Part shown: one piece after another, positions 1 to 6,270 of the stretch
Position numbering within the stretch: the first letter of the stretch is position 1
How the letters are laid out: every line of letters starts with the position of its first letter
From: Chthonomonadaceae bacterium
Lineage (GTDB): Bacteria; Armatimonadota; Chthonomonadetes; Chthonomonadales; Chthonomonadaceae
DNA: 11,977 bases
NCBI GenBank assembly: GCA_025355115.1
Contig: JANXLO010000587.1
Span: 1-11,977, forward strand
Direction of reading: 5' to 3'
The notes under the pieces: model-generated
Told to the model about the DNA's origin: nothing
The model's database searches: none
The model's input: the letters and a program-made list of their open reading frames with translations, nothing else
Program-made: the position numbers and the translations under genes

Positions 1-480
1 TCCGCCGCGCCAAACCAGCCGGGCGCGGCGGAGTGGGCGAAGCCTGGGCTTATCCTGCAAGGGCTTTGGGGGGCGGGATCCGGAATGATCCTCTGGCTGG
101 CGGGACTTCAGGGTGTGCCCGCGCACCTCTACGAAGCCGCAAACATAGATGGAGCCGGATGGTGGGCGAAATTCCGTCATGTCACGCTGCCGATGCTATC
201 CCCTTACATCTTCTTCAATCTAATCATGGGCACCATCGCCGCGATACAGGAATTCGACCGGGTTTACGTATTGGGCGGGGGAGATCCCAGCCGCCCCATT
301 GGCCCTGTGGACAGCTTGCTCATGCCGGTTATGTATCTCTTCAAAAATGCATTCCAATATTTCAAAATGGGCTACGCCTCCGCGCTAGCATGGATACTCT
401 TCGCCATTATTCTGCTTCTGACGGGCATGCAGCTCAAGCTAGCGCCGCGTTGGGTCTACTATGAGGGCGAGAAAAAATGA
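1..480 (+). CDS. MalF/UgpA-type sugar ABC transporter permease, C-terminal part
   Basis: The reading frame is open from base 1 to a TGA at 478-480, so the gene starts before the window; 159 residues are visible. The diagnostic sequence is the cytoplasmic EAA loop of ABC importer permeases, which docks onto the ATPase: EAA is encoded at 133-141, followed by the conserved Gly (151-153) and a Leu-Pro near 190. Hydrophobic segments flank it, and a final one (roughly 370-430) is followed by a short cytoplasmic tail ending VYYEGEKK. This is the usual C-terminal organisation of MalF/UgpA-like (CUT1) inner-membrane permeases, which import oligosaccharides or glycerol-phosphate compounds together with a MalG-like partner. 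The partner here is probably the gene at 2206. The sugar cannot be told from the sequence. The stop overlaps the next start by four bases. Confidence 0.93.
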   Translation, partial: SAAPNQPGAAEWAKPGLILQGLWGAGSGMILWLAGLQGVPAHLYEAANIDGAGWWAKFRHVTLPMLSPYIFFNLIMGTIAAIQEFDRVYVLGGGDPSRPIGPVDSLLMPVMYLFKNAFQYFKMGYASALAWILFAIILLLTGMQLKLAPRWVYYEGEKK

Positions 481-1514
481 AGTCAGTCCCCGGTGCTCCC
501 ATCAGTGTTGCAACCACTATTTGTGATAGCCTCGTGGTCACCAAGCCAACAGTTTGTGACACTACCCTGGTTGCGCCTGACGTGTTTGCTATGCTGATCG
601 CGGACAAACGCAGCGAAAATACCAGGCGCGCCTATCGTCAAGATGTTCATCAGTTTTTCGCCGCGGTCTATCAGGCAGAGCCGATTCCTGAGCGGGTCAG
701 GCAGTTCCTGGGACTAAACACGCCGCAGATGGCAGTAGTGCTTTTGGGTTACAAGGCGAGCCTTATCGCGGAAGGGAAGTCCGAGGCGACGATCAATCGG
801 CGGATGGCAGCTGTCATGAGCCTGATTCGTTTCGCGCGCAGGGTAGGGGCAACCCAGTCCGATCCCTCCGCCTCTGTAGATGCGGAAAAGGTAATCGCCT
901 ACAGAGATACCAAAGGAATAGGGATAAATGAGGCTCGTCGTTTGATTCGTCAGCCGGACAGATCTACCTTGAAGGGCAAGCGCGACTACGCGCTGCTTTT
1001 GCTTCTGCTAGAAAACGCGCTGCGACGGGCAGAGATCTGCTCCCTGAGACTGACGGACTTCGAGCCTGAACAACGTATGATATCCGTCCTTGGGAAGGGA
1101 AGGGGCACGCAGAAGGAGCGGGTTACTCTCTCAGCTCAGTGCGTGTCCGCCATTCAGAACTATTTGGCTGCACATGTGGGAAGCTCCAACGATCAAGAGG
1201 CGGCCCTATTCGTAAATGTCAGCCCTGCATCTTATGGTCGTGGGCTAACTCCAGATGGGCTATATAAAATTATTCGAGAGCTTTCTGCACAGGCAGGGGT
1301 CTCCGACTGTCTAAGCCCTCATCGTCTCAGGCATACTGCAATCACATTGGCGCTTGATGCCTCGGGCGGGGATATCAGACGCGTGCAGCGCCTGTCCCGT
1401 CATGCTCGTATGGAGACGCTTCAACGGTATGATGACAATCGCAATGATCTTCAAGGGGAAGTAACCGCTTTGCTTTCAGGACTGCTGATGGAACCTGAAC
1501 TCGCCCAAGCTTAA
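477..1514 (+). CDS. Tyrosine recombinase/integrase (XerC/D-like)
   Basis: This 345-residue protein has the two-domain layout of phage-type and Xer-type site-specific recombinases. Residues about 36-125 are the SAM-like core-binding domain (SENTRRAYRQD at 46-56). Residues about 145-330 form the catalytic domain. All six expected catalytic residues are visible: R183 (in ALRRAE), K207 (GKG), H282 and R285 (HRLRH), H309 and the nucleophile Y318. The enzyme should therefore be active in DNA strand exchange through a 3'-phosphotyrosine intermediate. The start at 477 is supported by GAGGG at 463-467, nine bases upstream. It overlaps the stop of the permease (ATGA), so translation may be coupled. The first 35 residues precede the recognisable domain and look poorly conserved. 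Its position between two transporter permease genes is odd and suggests insertion. Whether it is a domesticated Xer or a mobile-element integrase cannot be decided here. Confidence 0.93.
   Translation: MKSVPGAPISVATTICDSLVVTKPTVCDTTLVAPDVFAMLIADKRSENTRRAYRQDVHQFFAAVYQAEPIPERVRQFLGLNTPQMAVVLLGYKASLIAEGKSEATINRRMAAVMSLIRFARRVGATQSDPSASVDAEKVIAYRDTKGIGINEARRLIRQPDRSTLKGKRDYALLLLLLENALRRAEICSLRLTDFEPEQRMISVLGKGRGTQKERVTLSAQCVSAIQNYLAAHVGSSNDQEAALFVNVSPASYGRGLTPDGLYKIIRELSAQAGVSDCLSPHRLRHTAITLALDASGGDIRRVQRLSRHARMETLQRYDDNRNDLQGEVTALLSGLLMEPELAQA
510..574. repeat. Inverted and direct short repeats at the 5' end of the recombinase gene
   Basis: GCAACCA (510-516) is matched by its exact reverse complement TGGTTGC (568-574). 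Inside lie two copies of TTTGTGA (520-526 and 553-559), 33 bp apart. An 8-bp palindrome GTTGCAAC (507-514) overlaps the left arm. This stretch encodes the non-domain N-terminus of the recombinase, so it could double as recombinase arm or core binding sites. The repeats are short and chance occurrence is quite possible. Confidence 0.25.
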
Positions 1515-1523
1515 CTCTATACA
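1495..1523 (+). promoter_or_regulatory. Weak candidate promoter for the HTH gene
   Basis: CTGAAC (1495-1500) and TATACA (1518-1523) are separated by 17 bp, which is sigma70-like spacing with only partial matches (3/6 and 4/6). The inverted repeat at 1524-1557 begins directly after the -10 element, where an operator would be expected. The match is weak and is offered only because the gap otherwise lacks a promoter. Confidence 0.25.
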
Positions 1524-1557
1524 ATAGCCATTATCAATAGTAAGATTTTATGGCTAT
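1524..1557. promoter_or_regulatory. Inverted repeat, candidate operator upstream of the HTH gene
   Basis: ATAGCCAT (1524-1531) is matched perfectly by ATGGCTAT (1550-1557) across an 18-bp A/T-rich spacer. It lies in the gap between the recombinase stop and the HTH start. The long spacer and absence of a following T run argue against an intrinsic terminator. A binding site for a dimeric regulator, possibly the HTH protein itself or the recombinase, fits better. A flanking direct repeat GCTTAACT occurs at 1509-1516 and 1561-1568, bracketing the inverted repeat. Confidence 0.4.
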
Positions 1558-1597
1558 CTCGCTTAACTTATGTGGGCGTCTCCAGCGCTCATACGAG

Positions 1598-1603
1598 AGG
1601 AGG
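1598..1603 (+). promoter_or_regulatory. Ribosome binding site deciding the HTH gene start
   Basis: AGGAGG is a full Shine-Dalgarno core lying 11 bases before the ATG at 1615. It favours that start over the in-frame ATG at 1570, which lies upstream of this site and has no such site of its own. Confidence 0.7.
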
Positions 1604-1614
1604 TATGTAAGCAG

Positions 1615-2130
1615 ATGACAGCGTTAACGGATCACAAGGCAGACGAAGACAAGAAGGTTGAACGCGTGCGAGTGGCTGCCGAAATGTTGGGAATTTCCGA
1701 GCGCACAGTCTATCGTCGATTGCGATCCGGCCGGCTTAGTGCGTTGCCTGCGCCAGTTCATACCACTGACAATGACATGACAGATGTCAGTAAGTCTGAA
1801 CCCATTGACAAATATGCAGTACAGATGCAAGGTATGCAAGATTTACTTATGTCACTAACTGTTATGACAAATGACATGATACTGCCTTTGCAGCTAGCCG
1901 TCAAAACGCGAGATGAACAGATCAGTGCTCTGCTCGACGATCAAAGGAAACTCAGGGAAAGCCTTGAAAATTTGCAGGGACAAGTCTACGAGCTTGCACG
2001 GCTTGCGCTCTCTCAGACGGTGCCTGCAACGATGGTTGCAGTTGGAGATGACGAGAAAACACCTGACAAAATGCCCCAAGAGGGAAAGAGCGTGTGGCGC
2101 TGGCTGAGAGGAAACAGAGATGATAAATAA
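1615..2130 (+). CDS. Helix-turn-helix (excisionase/MerR-like) protein with coiled coil and Trp-rich tail
   Basis: From the ATG chosen by the strong ribosome binding site the protein has 171 residues; the frame also opens at 1570 (186 residues). Residues about 17-44 (AAEMLGISERTVYRRLRSGR) are a winged-HTH/HTH_17-type DNA-binding motif as in excisionases and MerR proteins. Residues about 92-132 are rich in charged and leucine residues with heptad spacing, suggesting a dimerising coiled coil. The C-terminus is acidic and polar and then ends in a short basic, Trp-containing tail (VWRWLRGNR, W161 and W163). HTH plus coiled coil plus aromatic tail resembles regulators or segregation-type proteins of plasmids and integrative elements. 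I cannot name a family beyond the HTH. Location directly after the recombinase suggests it acts with it, for example as a directionality factor or repressor; that is inference. Confidence 0.8.
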   Translation: MTALTDHKADEDKKVERVRVAAEMLGISERTVYRRLRSGRLSALPAPVHTTDNDMTDVSKSEPIDKYAVQMQGMQDLLMSLTVMTNDMILPLQLAVKTRDEQISALLDDQRKLRESLENLQGQVYELARLALSQTVPATMVAVGDDEKTPDKMPQEGKSVWRWLRGNRDDK

Positions 2131-2152
2131 ATACCCGCGCCTTGAGGTTAGC

Positions 2153-2209
2153 ATGTGGATCTGTCTGTGTTGGTGTGTCGATCCCATCATACACTCAGAG
2201 GCTCAATGA
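2153..2209 (+). CDS. Candidate 18-codon leader/upstream ORF coupled to the permease
   Basis: ATG at 2153 opens an 18-codon frame, MWICLCWCVDPIIHSEAQ, ending in TGA at 2207-2209. The stop overlaps the first permease ATG (2206) in ATGA and the alternative ATG at 2209. GAGG at 2144-2147 is placed five bases upstream. The peptide has three Cys and two Trp in its first eight residues. It could be a translated leader that couples or regulates entry to the permease gene, or simply a chance frame in the 75-bp gap. No attenuator hairpins were recognised. Confidence 0.3.
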   Translation: MWICLCWCVDPIIHSEAQ

Positions 2210-3531
2210 TGATTAACTCCATGCTTCAGCCTCTTTCTTTACTGATTGGTATCGCACTGTGCTATTTAGGCATCGGTTCCGCGGTAGTGCTCCTGCTGAT
2301 CGCTGTGCGAATGCGCAGGCAGAGCCTGTTCCCTACTGCACTGATCGATCTGATACTGAGCATGTTATTGATTGCGCTGTTAGCTCGTGTGTCTAACCTG
2401 GGTCTTTTGGTTGCCGGGACTGCATCTGTCGTATTCGGAAGCGTGATTTGGAAGACACAGTTTAGACCGGTAATGGATTGGAAGGCGCTAAAATATGGGA
2501 AGGAGGCTGCGCGGCAGACTGTTCTTCATATGGTCCTTCTCACTGGCTCCGTCGTTTTTCTCGTACCCTTCGCCTGGCTTGTCGTCACCTCACTCAAAGA
2601 GGAGAAGGAGATGAGCAAGTTTCCGCCGGTTTGGATACCGACACAGCAGATAACACGTAGAATAGAGGGTGAGGATCGCGGACTTGCATTCGCAGATTAC
2701 AAGGGCATGAAAGTCGAAGTCGCGGTCATGAAAGAGTTTGAGACGGGGATGCGTGAGGTGAGGGTTCTGCCTCCCTCGTCACAATCCGGCGAGACGTTTA
2801 CGGTATCCAAGAATAGCCTACAAGAGATCCGACATGTCGCGCCAGTGTGGAAGAACTATCCTGACGCGCTCAAATTTCTGCCTCCTGAGACCAATCACGG
2901 CCTGACTTTTCTGGGCAACACTCTTCAGGTGACTATACTCAGCATACTTGGCACACTATTAGGTTCTTCGATGGTCGCTTACGGCTTTTCGCGACTGCGT
3001 TTTCCAGGGCGCGACGCACTGTTTGTGGTTCTCCTGGCAACTATGATGCTTCCGCAGGCTGTCACGATGATGCCTGTCTTTCTGATTTTTCGAAAGCTCG
3101 GGTGGATCGATACGTTGAAGCCGCTCTGGGTGCCATCTTTCTTCGGGTCGGCATTCAACATATTTCTGTTGAGGCAGTTTTTTCTCGGCATTCCGACCGA
3201 GCTAGAGGACGCCGCCAAACTGGACGGTTGCTCCTATGTCGGCATCTACTGGCGGATAATGCTCCCACAGATCAAGCCTGCCCTTGCAGCTCTAACGATT
3301 ATGGCTTTCATGGGAGCTTGGAACGATTTTCGCAATCCGCTCATCTATATCAGCTCTCCAGAGAAGGAGACGCTGGCCTATGCTCTGCAGCTCTATCAGA
3401 CTTCTCATGGCGGCGAGCCAGGGCTGCTGATGGCCGCTTCGACGTTGGTCATGATTCCGGTGCTCGGTCTTTTCTTTTTCACACAACGATACTTCATCCA
3501 GGGAATCACTTTGACGGGAATCAAGGGGTAG
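2206..3531 (+). CDS. MalG-type sugar ABC transporter permease with N-terminal extension and periplasmic insert
   Basis: Inner-membrane permease of the CUT1 class, partner of the MalF-type gene that ends at 480. I chose ATG 2206 (441 residues) because AGAGG lies five bases upstream; a GTG at 2155 would add 17 unlikely residues. The EAA loop is clear at residues about 332-354 (ELEDAAKLDG then IMLP), with typical helices around it and the C-terminal hydrophobic segment at 408-425. MalG proteins usually have about 280-300 residues. The excess lies in two places. Residues 1-85 add about three transmembrane helices before the canonical first helix (107-128). Residues about 135-232 form a soluble periplasmic insert containing charged, beta-rich sequence. 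Similar inserts occur, as far as I recall, in Armatimonadota and Planctomycetota permeases; the extra helices seem less usual. The sugar is unknown, and no ATPase gene is in view, as is common for CUT1 systems that share an ATPase. Confidence 0.93.
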   Translation: MMINSMLQPLSLLIGIALCYLGIGSAVVLLLIAVRMRRQSLFPTALIDLILSMLLIALLARVSNLGLLVAGTASVVFGSVIWKTQFRPVMDWKALKYGKEAARQTVLHMVLLTGSVVFLVPFAWLVVTSLKEEKEMSKFPPVWIPTQQITRRIEGEDRGLAFADYKGMKVEVAVMKEFETGMREVRVLPPSSQSGETFTVSKNSLQEIRHVAPVWKNYPDALKFLPPETNHGLTFLGNTLQVTILSILGTLLGSSMVAYGFSRLRFPGRDALFVVLLATMMLPQAVTMMPVFLIFRKLGWIDTLKPLWVPSFFGSAFNIFLLRQFFLGIPTELEDAAKLDGCSYVGIYWRIMLPQIKPALAALTIMAFMGAWNDFRNPLIYISSPEKETLAYALQLYQTSHGGEPGLLMAASTLVMIPVLGLFFFTQRYFIQGITLTGIKG

Positions 3532-3532
3532 C

Positions 3533-4393
3533 ATGTCCGTTGAGCCGCCGCAAAGAACACGGAAGCGCAAGAAGCTCAATGTCTCCGCCATCAAGCTGAG
3601 CATTGTCTTTTTTGTCGGGATGGCAGTCGCAATAGGGAGCGCTCTTACCGGGCTTGCACCGCAGACGGCTCTGGCACCTTCCTTGACATGGATGTTCGGC
3701 TTCGCTCCGAAGAAGGCACTTGGCAGCTCGTTAAGATTCGCCGTCTATGCTGTCTTTGCCGCAGTGGTCGGTTTTCTGATTGGTCATGGCTCAGGAGATG
3801 GAGTGGCTCTGAGGAGCCTGGCTGCGTTCTTGGGCGCCACCCTTGGTGCCATGATAATCCATCCGCTTGCTTTCCGCTTCGATAGTCGTGGCGTGAAAGT
3901 GTTCTTCCTCACAGTTGGCATCGTGCTGACACTGTGGGTTGTAATGGATGCCGCACGGCTAAATCTTTACCATACTCACATGGTCTTGCCCGCTTCTGCC
4001 GCTATTTGCCTGCTGATTGGCCTTGGAGTGGGAGCACTGACGCGACTTAGTGGGCTGCCGGGCGGAGTGCTTATGGTCGCGGCACTCTACTATCTTGGAC
4101 GCTTTAGCGCGTTGGAGGCAGCCGCTGGTTCGCTTATGGTGATCGTGCTCGCCGCCATCCTTCCCGCGTGGGGCTATGCAAAGTCAGGGCTTGTCGACCA
4201 GGACTATATTGGCGCGGCGATTACGGGCGGAATTTTGGGCGGCTTCGGCGGTGGGCTGGTGCTGGCCAATTCCAACCCCAAAGCGGTTATGTTGATTTTC
4301 GGAATTTCCGCTATGTTCCTCTGTGCCCGCGAACTGTACCGCCTTACGATTCTCTCTCCTGATGAGCCGACTGCTCCCTCGCCAGAGAATTGA
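3533..4393 (+). CDS. TauE/SafE-like membrane protein
   Basis: This 286-residue, strongly hydrophobic protein has about eight membrane segments after a basic N-terminal tail (RTRKRKK at 8-14). The TauE/SafE (DUF81) assignment rests on an internal duplication. Residues about 28-70 (GSALTGLAPQTALAPSL, then KKALGSSL) align with residues about 162-204 (LTRLSGLPGGVLMVAAL, then LEAAAGSL), the repeated Gly-rich half of that family. A Gly-rich segment GGILGGFGGG at 232-241 also fits. Known members export sulfite, sulfoacetate or related organic anions, but the family is broad and the substrate here is unknown. ATG lies one base after the permease stop, so the two are almost certainly co-translated. 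No sulfur gene is nearby. Other small multipass transporter families remain possible. Confidence 0.75.
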   Translation: MSVEPPQRTRKRKKLNVSAIKLSIVFFVGMAVAIGSALTGLAPQTALAPSLTWMFGFAPKKALGSSLRFAVYAVFAAVVGFLIGHGSGDGVALRSLAAFLGATLGAMIIHPLAFRFDSRGVKVFFLTVGIVLTLWVVMDAARLNLYHTHMVLPASAAICLLIGLGVGALTRLSGLPGGVLMVAALYYLGRFSALEAAAGSLMVIVLAAILPAWGYAKSGLVDQDYIGAAITGGILGGFGGGLVLANSNPKAVMLIFGISAMFLCARELYRLTILSPDEPTAPSPEN

Positions 4394-4418
4394 CAGAGTT
4401 ACTGTCGTCGGGCATAAT
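4390..4418 (+). promoter_or_regulatory. Near-consensus sigma70 promoter for ftsY
   Basis: A perfect -35 TTGACA (4390-4395) is followed after exactly 17 bp by CATAAT (4413-4418), five of six matches to the -10 consensus. The -35 overlaps the TGA stop of the TauE-like gene. Transcription would begin near 4425, giving a leader of about 40 bases before the ftsY ATG. It should give the essential ftsY gene a constitutive supply independent of the transporter operon. Confidence 0.75.
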
Positions 4419-4463
4419 AGTTGTTGCGGCTCAGCGACCGTTTGCGAGAGGAAGCAGGACTTC

Positions 4464-5357
4464 ATGCGTTTTGGATTTTTCAAGAAGATAATTCAGAAAG
4501 TCGATCAGATCGTCACCGGCCGCGGCAGAGTGGATGCGGATCTATTCGAGGATTTGGAAGAGCTGCTCATCCAGGCGGACGTCAATATCAATACTACAAG
4601 TCGAATCCTCGATACTTTGCGAACGGCTGTTCAGGACGAGCGCATGGCCAGTTCAGGGCAGGTGCTCGATAAGCTGAAAGGATATCTGCTGGAGGTTCTA
4701 GAAAGCGCTGGCGACAATCGCCTCAAAACCGCTGAGATCGCTCCCACTGTCTATCTGATCGTCGGAGTGAATGGGGTGGGGAAGACGACGACGATCGCGA
4801 AGCTGGCGCACCGGTTTCAGAAGCAGGGCAAGCGAGTGGTGCTTGCCGCGGGAGACACCTTCCGCGCGGCTGCGATCGATCAGCTTGAAATTTGGGCAGG
4901 TCGTACGAACACAGAGATCATCAAGCATAAGGAGGGCTCCGACCCCTCAGCAGTCGTCTACGATGCGATCAAGGCAGCCCGCGCTCGCGGGTCAGACTAT
5001 GTGATCGCAGACACCGCTGGCCGGCTCCACAATCGGAGTAACCTGATGGAGGAGCTGAAGAAAATACGGAGAGTCACGGAGCGTGAGTTGGGACGTGTCG
5101 CTGAGGAGACGCTGCTTGTTTTGGATGCAACTACCGGACAGAATGGAATCAGTCAGGCGAAACATTTCATGAATGCGGTGCCGCTCACGGGCATCGTTTT
5201 GGCGAAACTGGACGGCACCGCTCGGGGCGGAATCGTGATCACTATCGCCGATGAACTTAAGCTGCCTATTAAGCTCGTCGGAGTGGGCGAAAAACCGGAC
5301 GACCTTGAACTGTTCACCCCTGCCTCCTATATCGAAGGTCTTTTCTCCGACAGTTAG
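4464..5357 (+). CDS. ftsY: Signal recognition particle receptor FtsY
   Basis: FtsY is the membrane-associated SRP receptor GTPase that delivers ribosome-nascent-chain complexes to the Sec translocon. The 297-residue protein from ATG 4464 consists of the N domain (about 1-85) and the G domain. G-domain motifs are intact: P-loop GVNGVGKTT (101-109), the insertion-box DTFRAAA (131-137), DTAGR (183-187), AKLDGTARGG (247-256) and the closing GVGEKPDDLELF (273-284). The N-terminus MRFGFFKKI is amphipathic and may bind membrane. The long acidic A domain of E. coli FtsY is absent, as in many other bacteria. An in-frame ATG at 4323 would lie inside the preceding gene and add unrelated sequence, so it is rejected. 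GAGAGGA at 4446-4452 and AGGA at 4456-4459 are possible ribosome binding sites. Confidence 0.97.
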   Translation: MRFGFFKKIIQKVDQIVTGRGRVDADLFEDLEELLIQADVNINTTSRILDTLRTAVQDERMASSGQVLDKLKGYLLEVLESAGDNRLKTAEIAPTVYLIVGVNGVGKTTTIAKLAHRFQKQGKRVVLAAGDTFRAAAIDQLEIWAGRTNTEIIKHKEGSDPSAVVYDAIKAARARGSDYVIADTAGRLHNRSNLMEELKKIRRVTERELGRVAEETLLVLDATTGQNGISQAKHFMNAVPLTGIVLAKLDGTARGGIVITIADELKLPIKLVGVGEKPDDLELFTPASYIEGLFSDS

Positions 5358-5386
5358 AATCGCATTTCCTCGCTTTTTGCATTCCT

Positions 5387-6223
5387 ATGCTTCATATCCA
5401 CCACTCAACTCAGGATGTAAAGGTTCACTCACTTGCGAGCGGCAGCAGCGGTAACGCCATGCTAGTTCAAGCAGGCGATACTAATCTGCTGATCGACGCC
5501 GGCCTCTCGCTGAAAGTGCTCTCCTCGCATCTGACCCGGCTCAGTGTGCCTTCTACCTCATTGAGCGCAATTTTGCTGACCCATGAACATACCGACCATT
5601 CTATCTCCGCAGGCTCGATGTCGCGGCGCAACAAAGCACCTCTTATTGCCAATGCCGCTACCTTAAATGCCTATCAGCAAAGGGAGGAGCTTCCGTTTGA
5701 AACCTTAGAGCTCCCGACAGGCAGCGAGACACTGGTGGGAAGAATCGGAATTCGATCTTTTCCCGTCCCACATGATGCGGTGGAGACCGTCGGTTATATA
5801 CTTCAAGCTGGTAATGTAAGGATAGTCTACTGCACCGATGTGGGAAGCGTGACACCGGAGGTGCGGGCATCACTGGAAGGGGTCAATCTGGCTATCGTCG
5901 AATCGAATCATGGATTGGATAGGTTGATGCGTGGGCCGTACACTGAGGAGATGAAAGCGAGAGTCGCTTCGCCACACGGGCATCTTTCAAATGAGGATTG
6001 CGGGGATCTGATCGCAGAAAGACTCGAAGAGGGTGGCGCAATGACTGTCTGGCTGGCGCACCTCTCCAGGGTCAACAACTCTCCGGCACTAGCCCGCCGA
6101 AGCGTCATGGGACGAATCTCCGCTCGTACGAACGTGCCAGTGAAGCTTGAGGTAGCACTTCGCGATCACCCTAGCCTTACCTGGAAATCGGGCACCCAGG
6201 CGTTCCAACAGAGCCTCTTTTAA
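5387..6223 (+). CDS. walJ: WalJ/YycJ-family metallo-beta-lactamase-fold hydrolase
   Basis: This 278-residue MBL-fold protein resembles the YycJ/WalJ (VicX) family. The family's opening LASGSSGN is at 16-23 and LLIDAGLS at 34-41. The metal-binding motif is THEHTDH (H66, H68, D70, H71), with further likely ligands H129, D151 and H225. ESNH (172-175) and HGHLSNED (197-204) are also family hallmarks. Members bind two metal ions and have been linked to nuclease activity, DNA repair and cell-wall/WalKR-related phenotypes in Firmicutes; no WalKR genes are in view here. The gene follows ftsY by 29 bases with no promoter visible, so co-transcription with ftsY is likely. The ribosome binding site of ATG 5387 is weak. 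The neighbour downstream is convergent. Confidence 0.92.
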   Translation: MLHIHHSTQDVKVHSLASGSSGNAMLVQAGDTNLLIDAGLSLKVLSSHLTRLSVPSTSLSAILLTHEHTDHSISAGSMSRRNKAPLIANAATLNAYQQREELPFETLELPTGSETLVGRIGIRSFPVPHDAVETVGYILQAGNVRIVYCTDVGSVTPEVRASLEGVNLAIVESNHGLDRLMRGPYTEEMKARVASPHGHLSNEDCGDLIAERLEEGGAMTVWLAHLSRVNNSPALARRSVMGRISARTNVPVKLEVALRDHPSLTWKSGTQAFQQSLF

Positions 6224-6270
6224 TTCATTTTTTCCAACCGGCATTGACTGCGTCGTTGTGTTATGGCTTA

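Noticed and set aside
33..464. A 143-codon frame overlapping the first permease
   Set aside because: It is out of frame with the clear EAA-loop permease and has no family features.
1524..1557. Terminator reading of the inverted repeat after the recombinase
   Set aside because: The 18-base A/T loop, modest GC content of the arms and lack of a T run make termination unlikely; it is kept as an operator candidate.
440..2220. Attachment-site direct repeats flanking the recombinase-HTH pair
   Set aside because: I compared 440-530 with 2100-2220 by eye and found no convincing repeat longer than about 7 bases, so no att sites are called.
4323..4463. Extended N-terminus for FtsY from ATG 4323
   Set aside because: It overlaps the TauE-like gene and the ftsY promoter, and the added residues do not look like an FtsY acidic domain.
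6198..6230. Intrinsic terminator at the end of the WalJ-like gene
   Set aside because: AGGC (6198-6201) and GCCT (6213-6216) form only a 4-bp stem inside the coding end, although T-rich sequence follows; too weak to call. No better terminator was seen in the 47-bp convergent gap.
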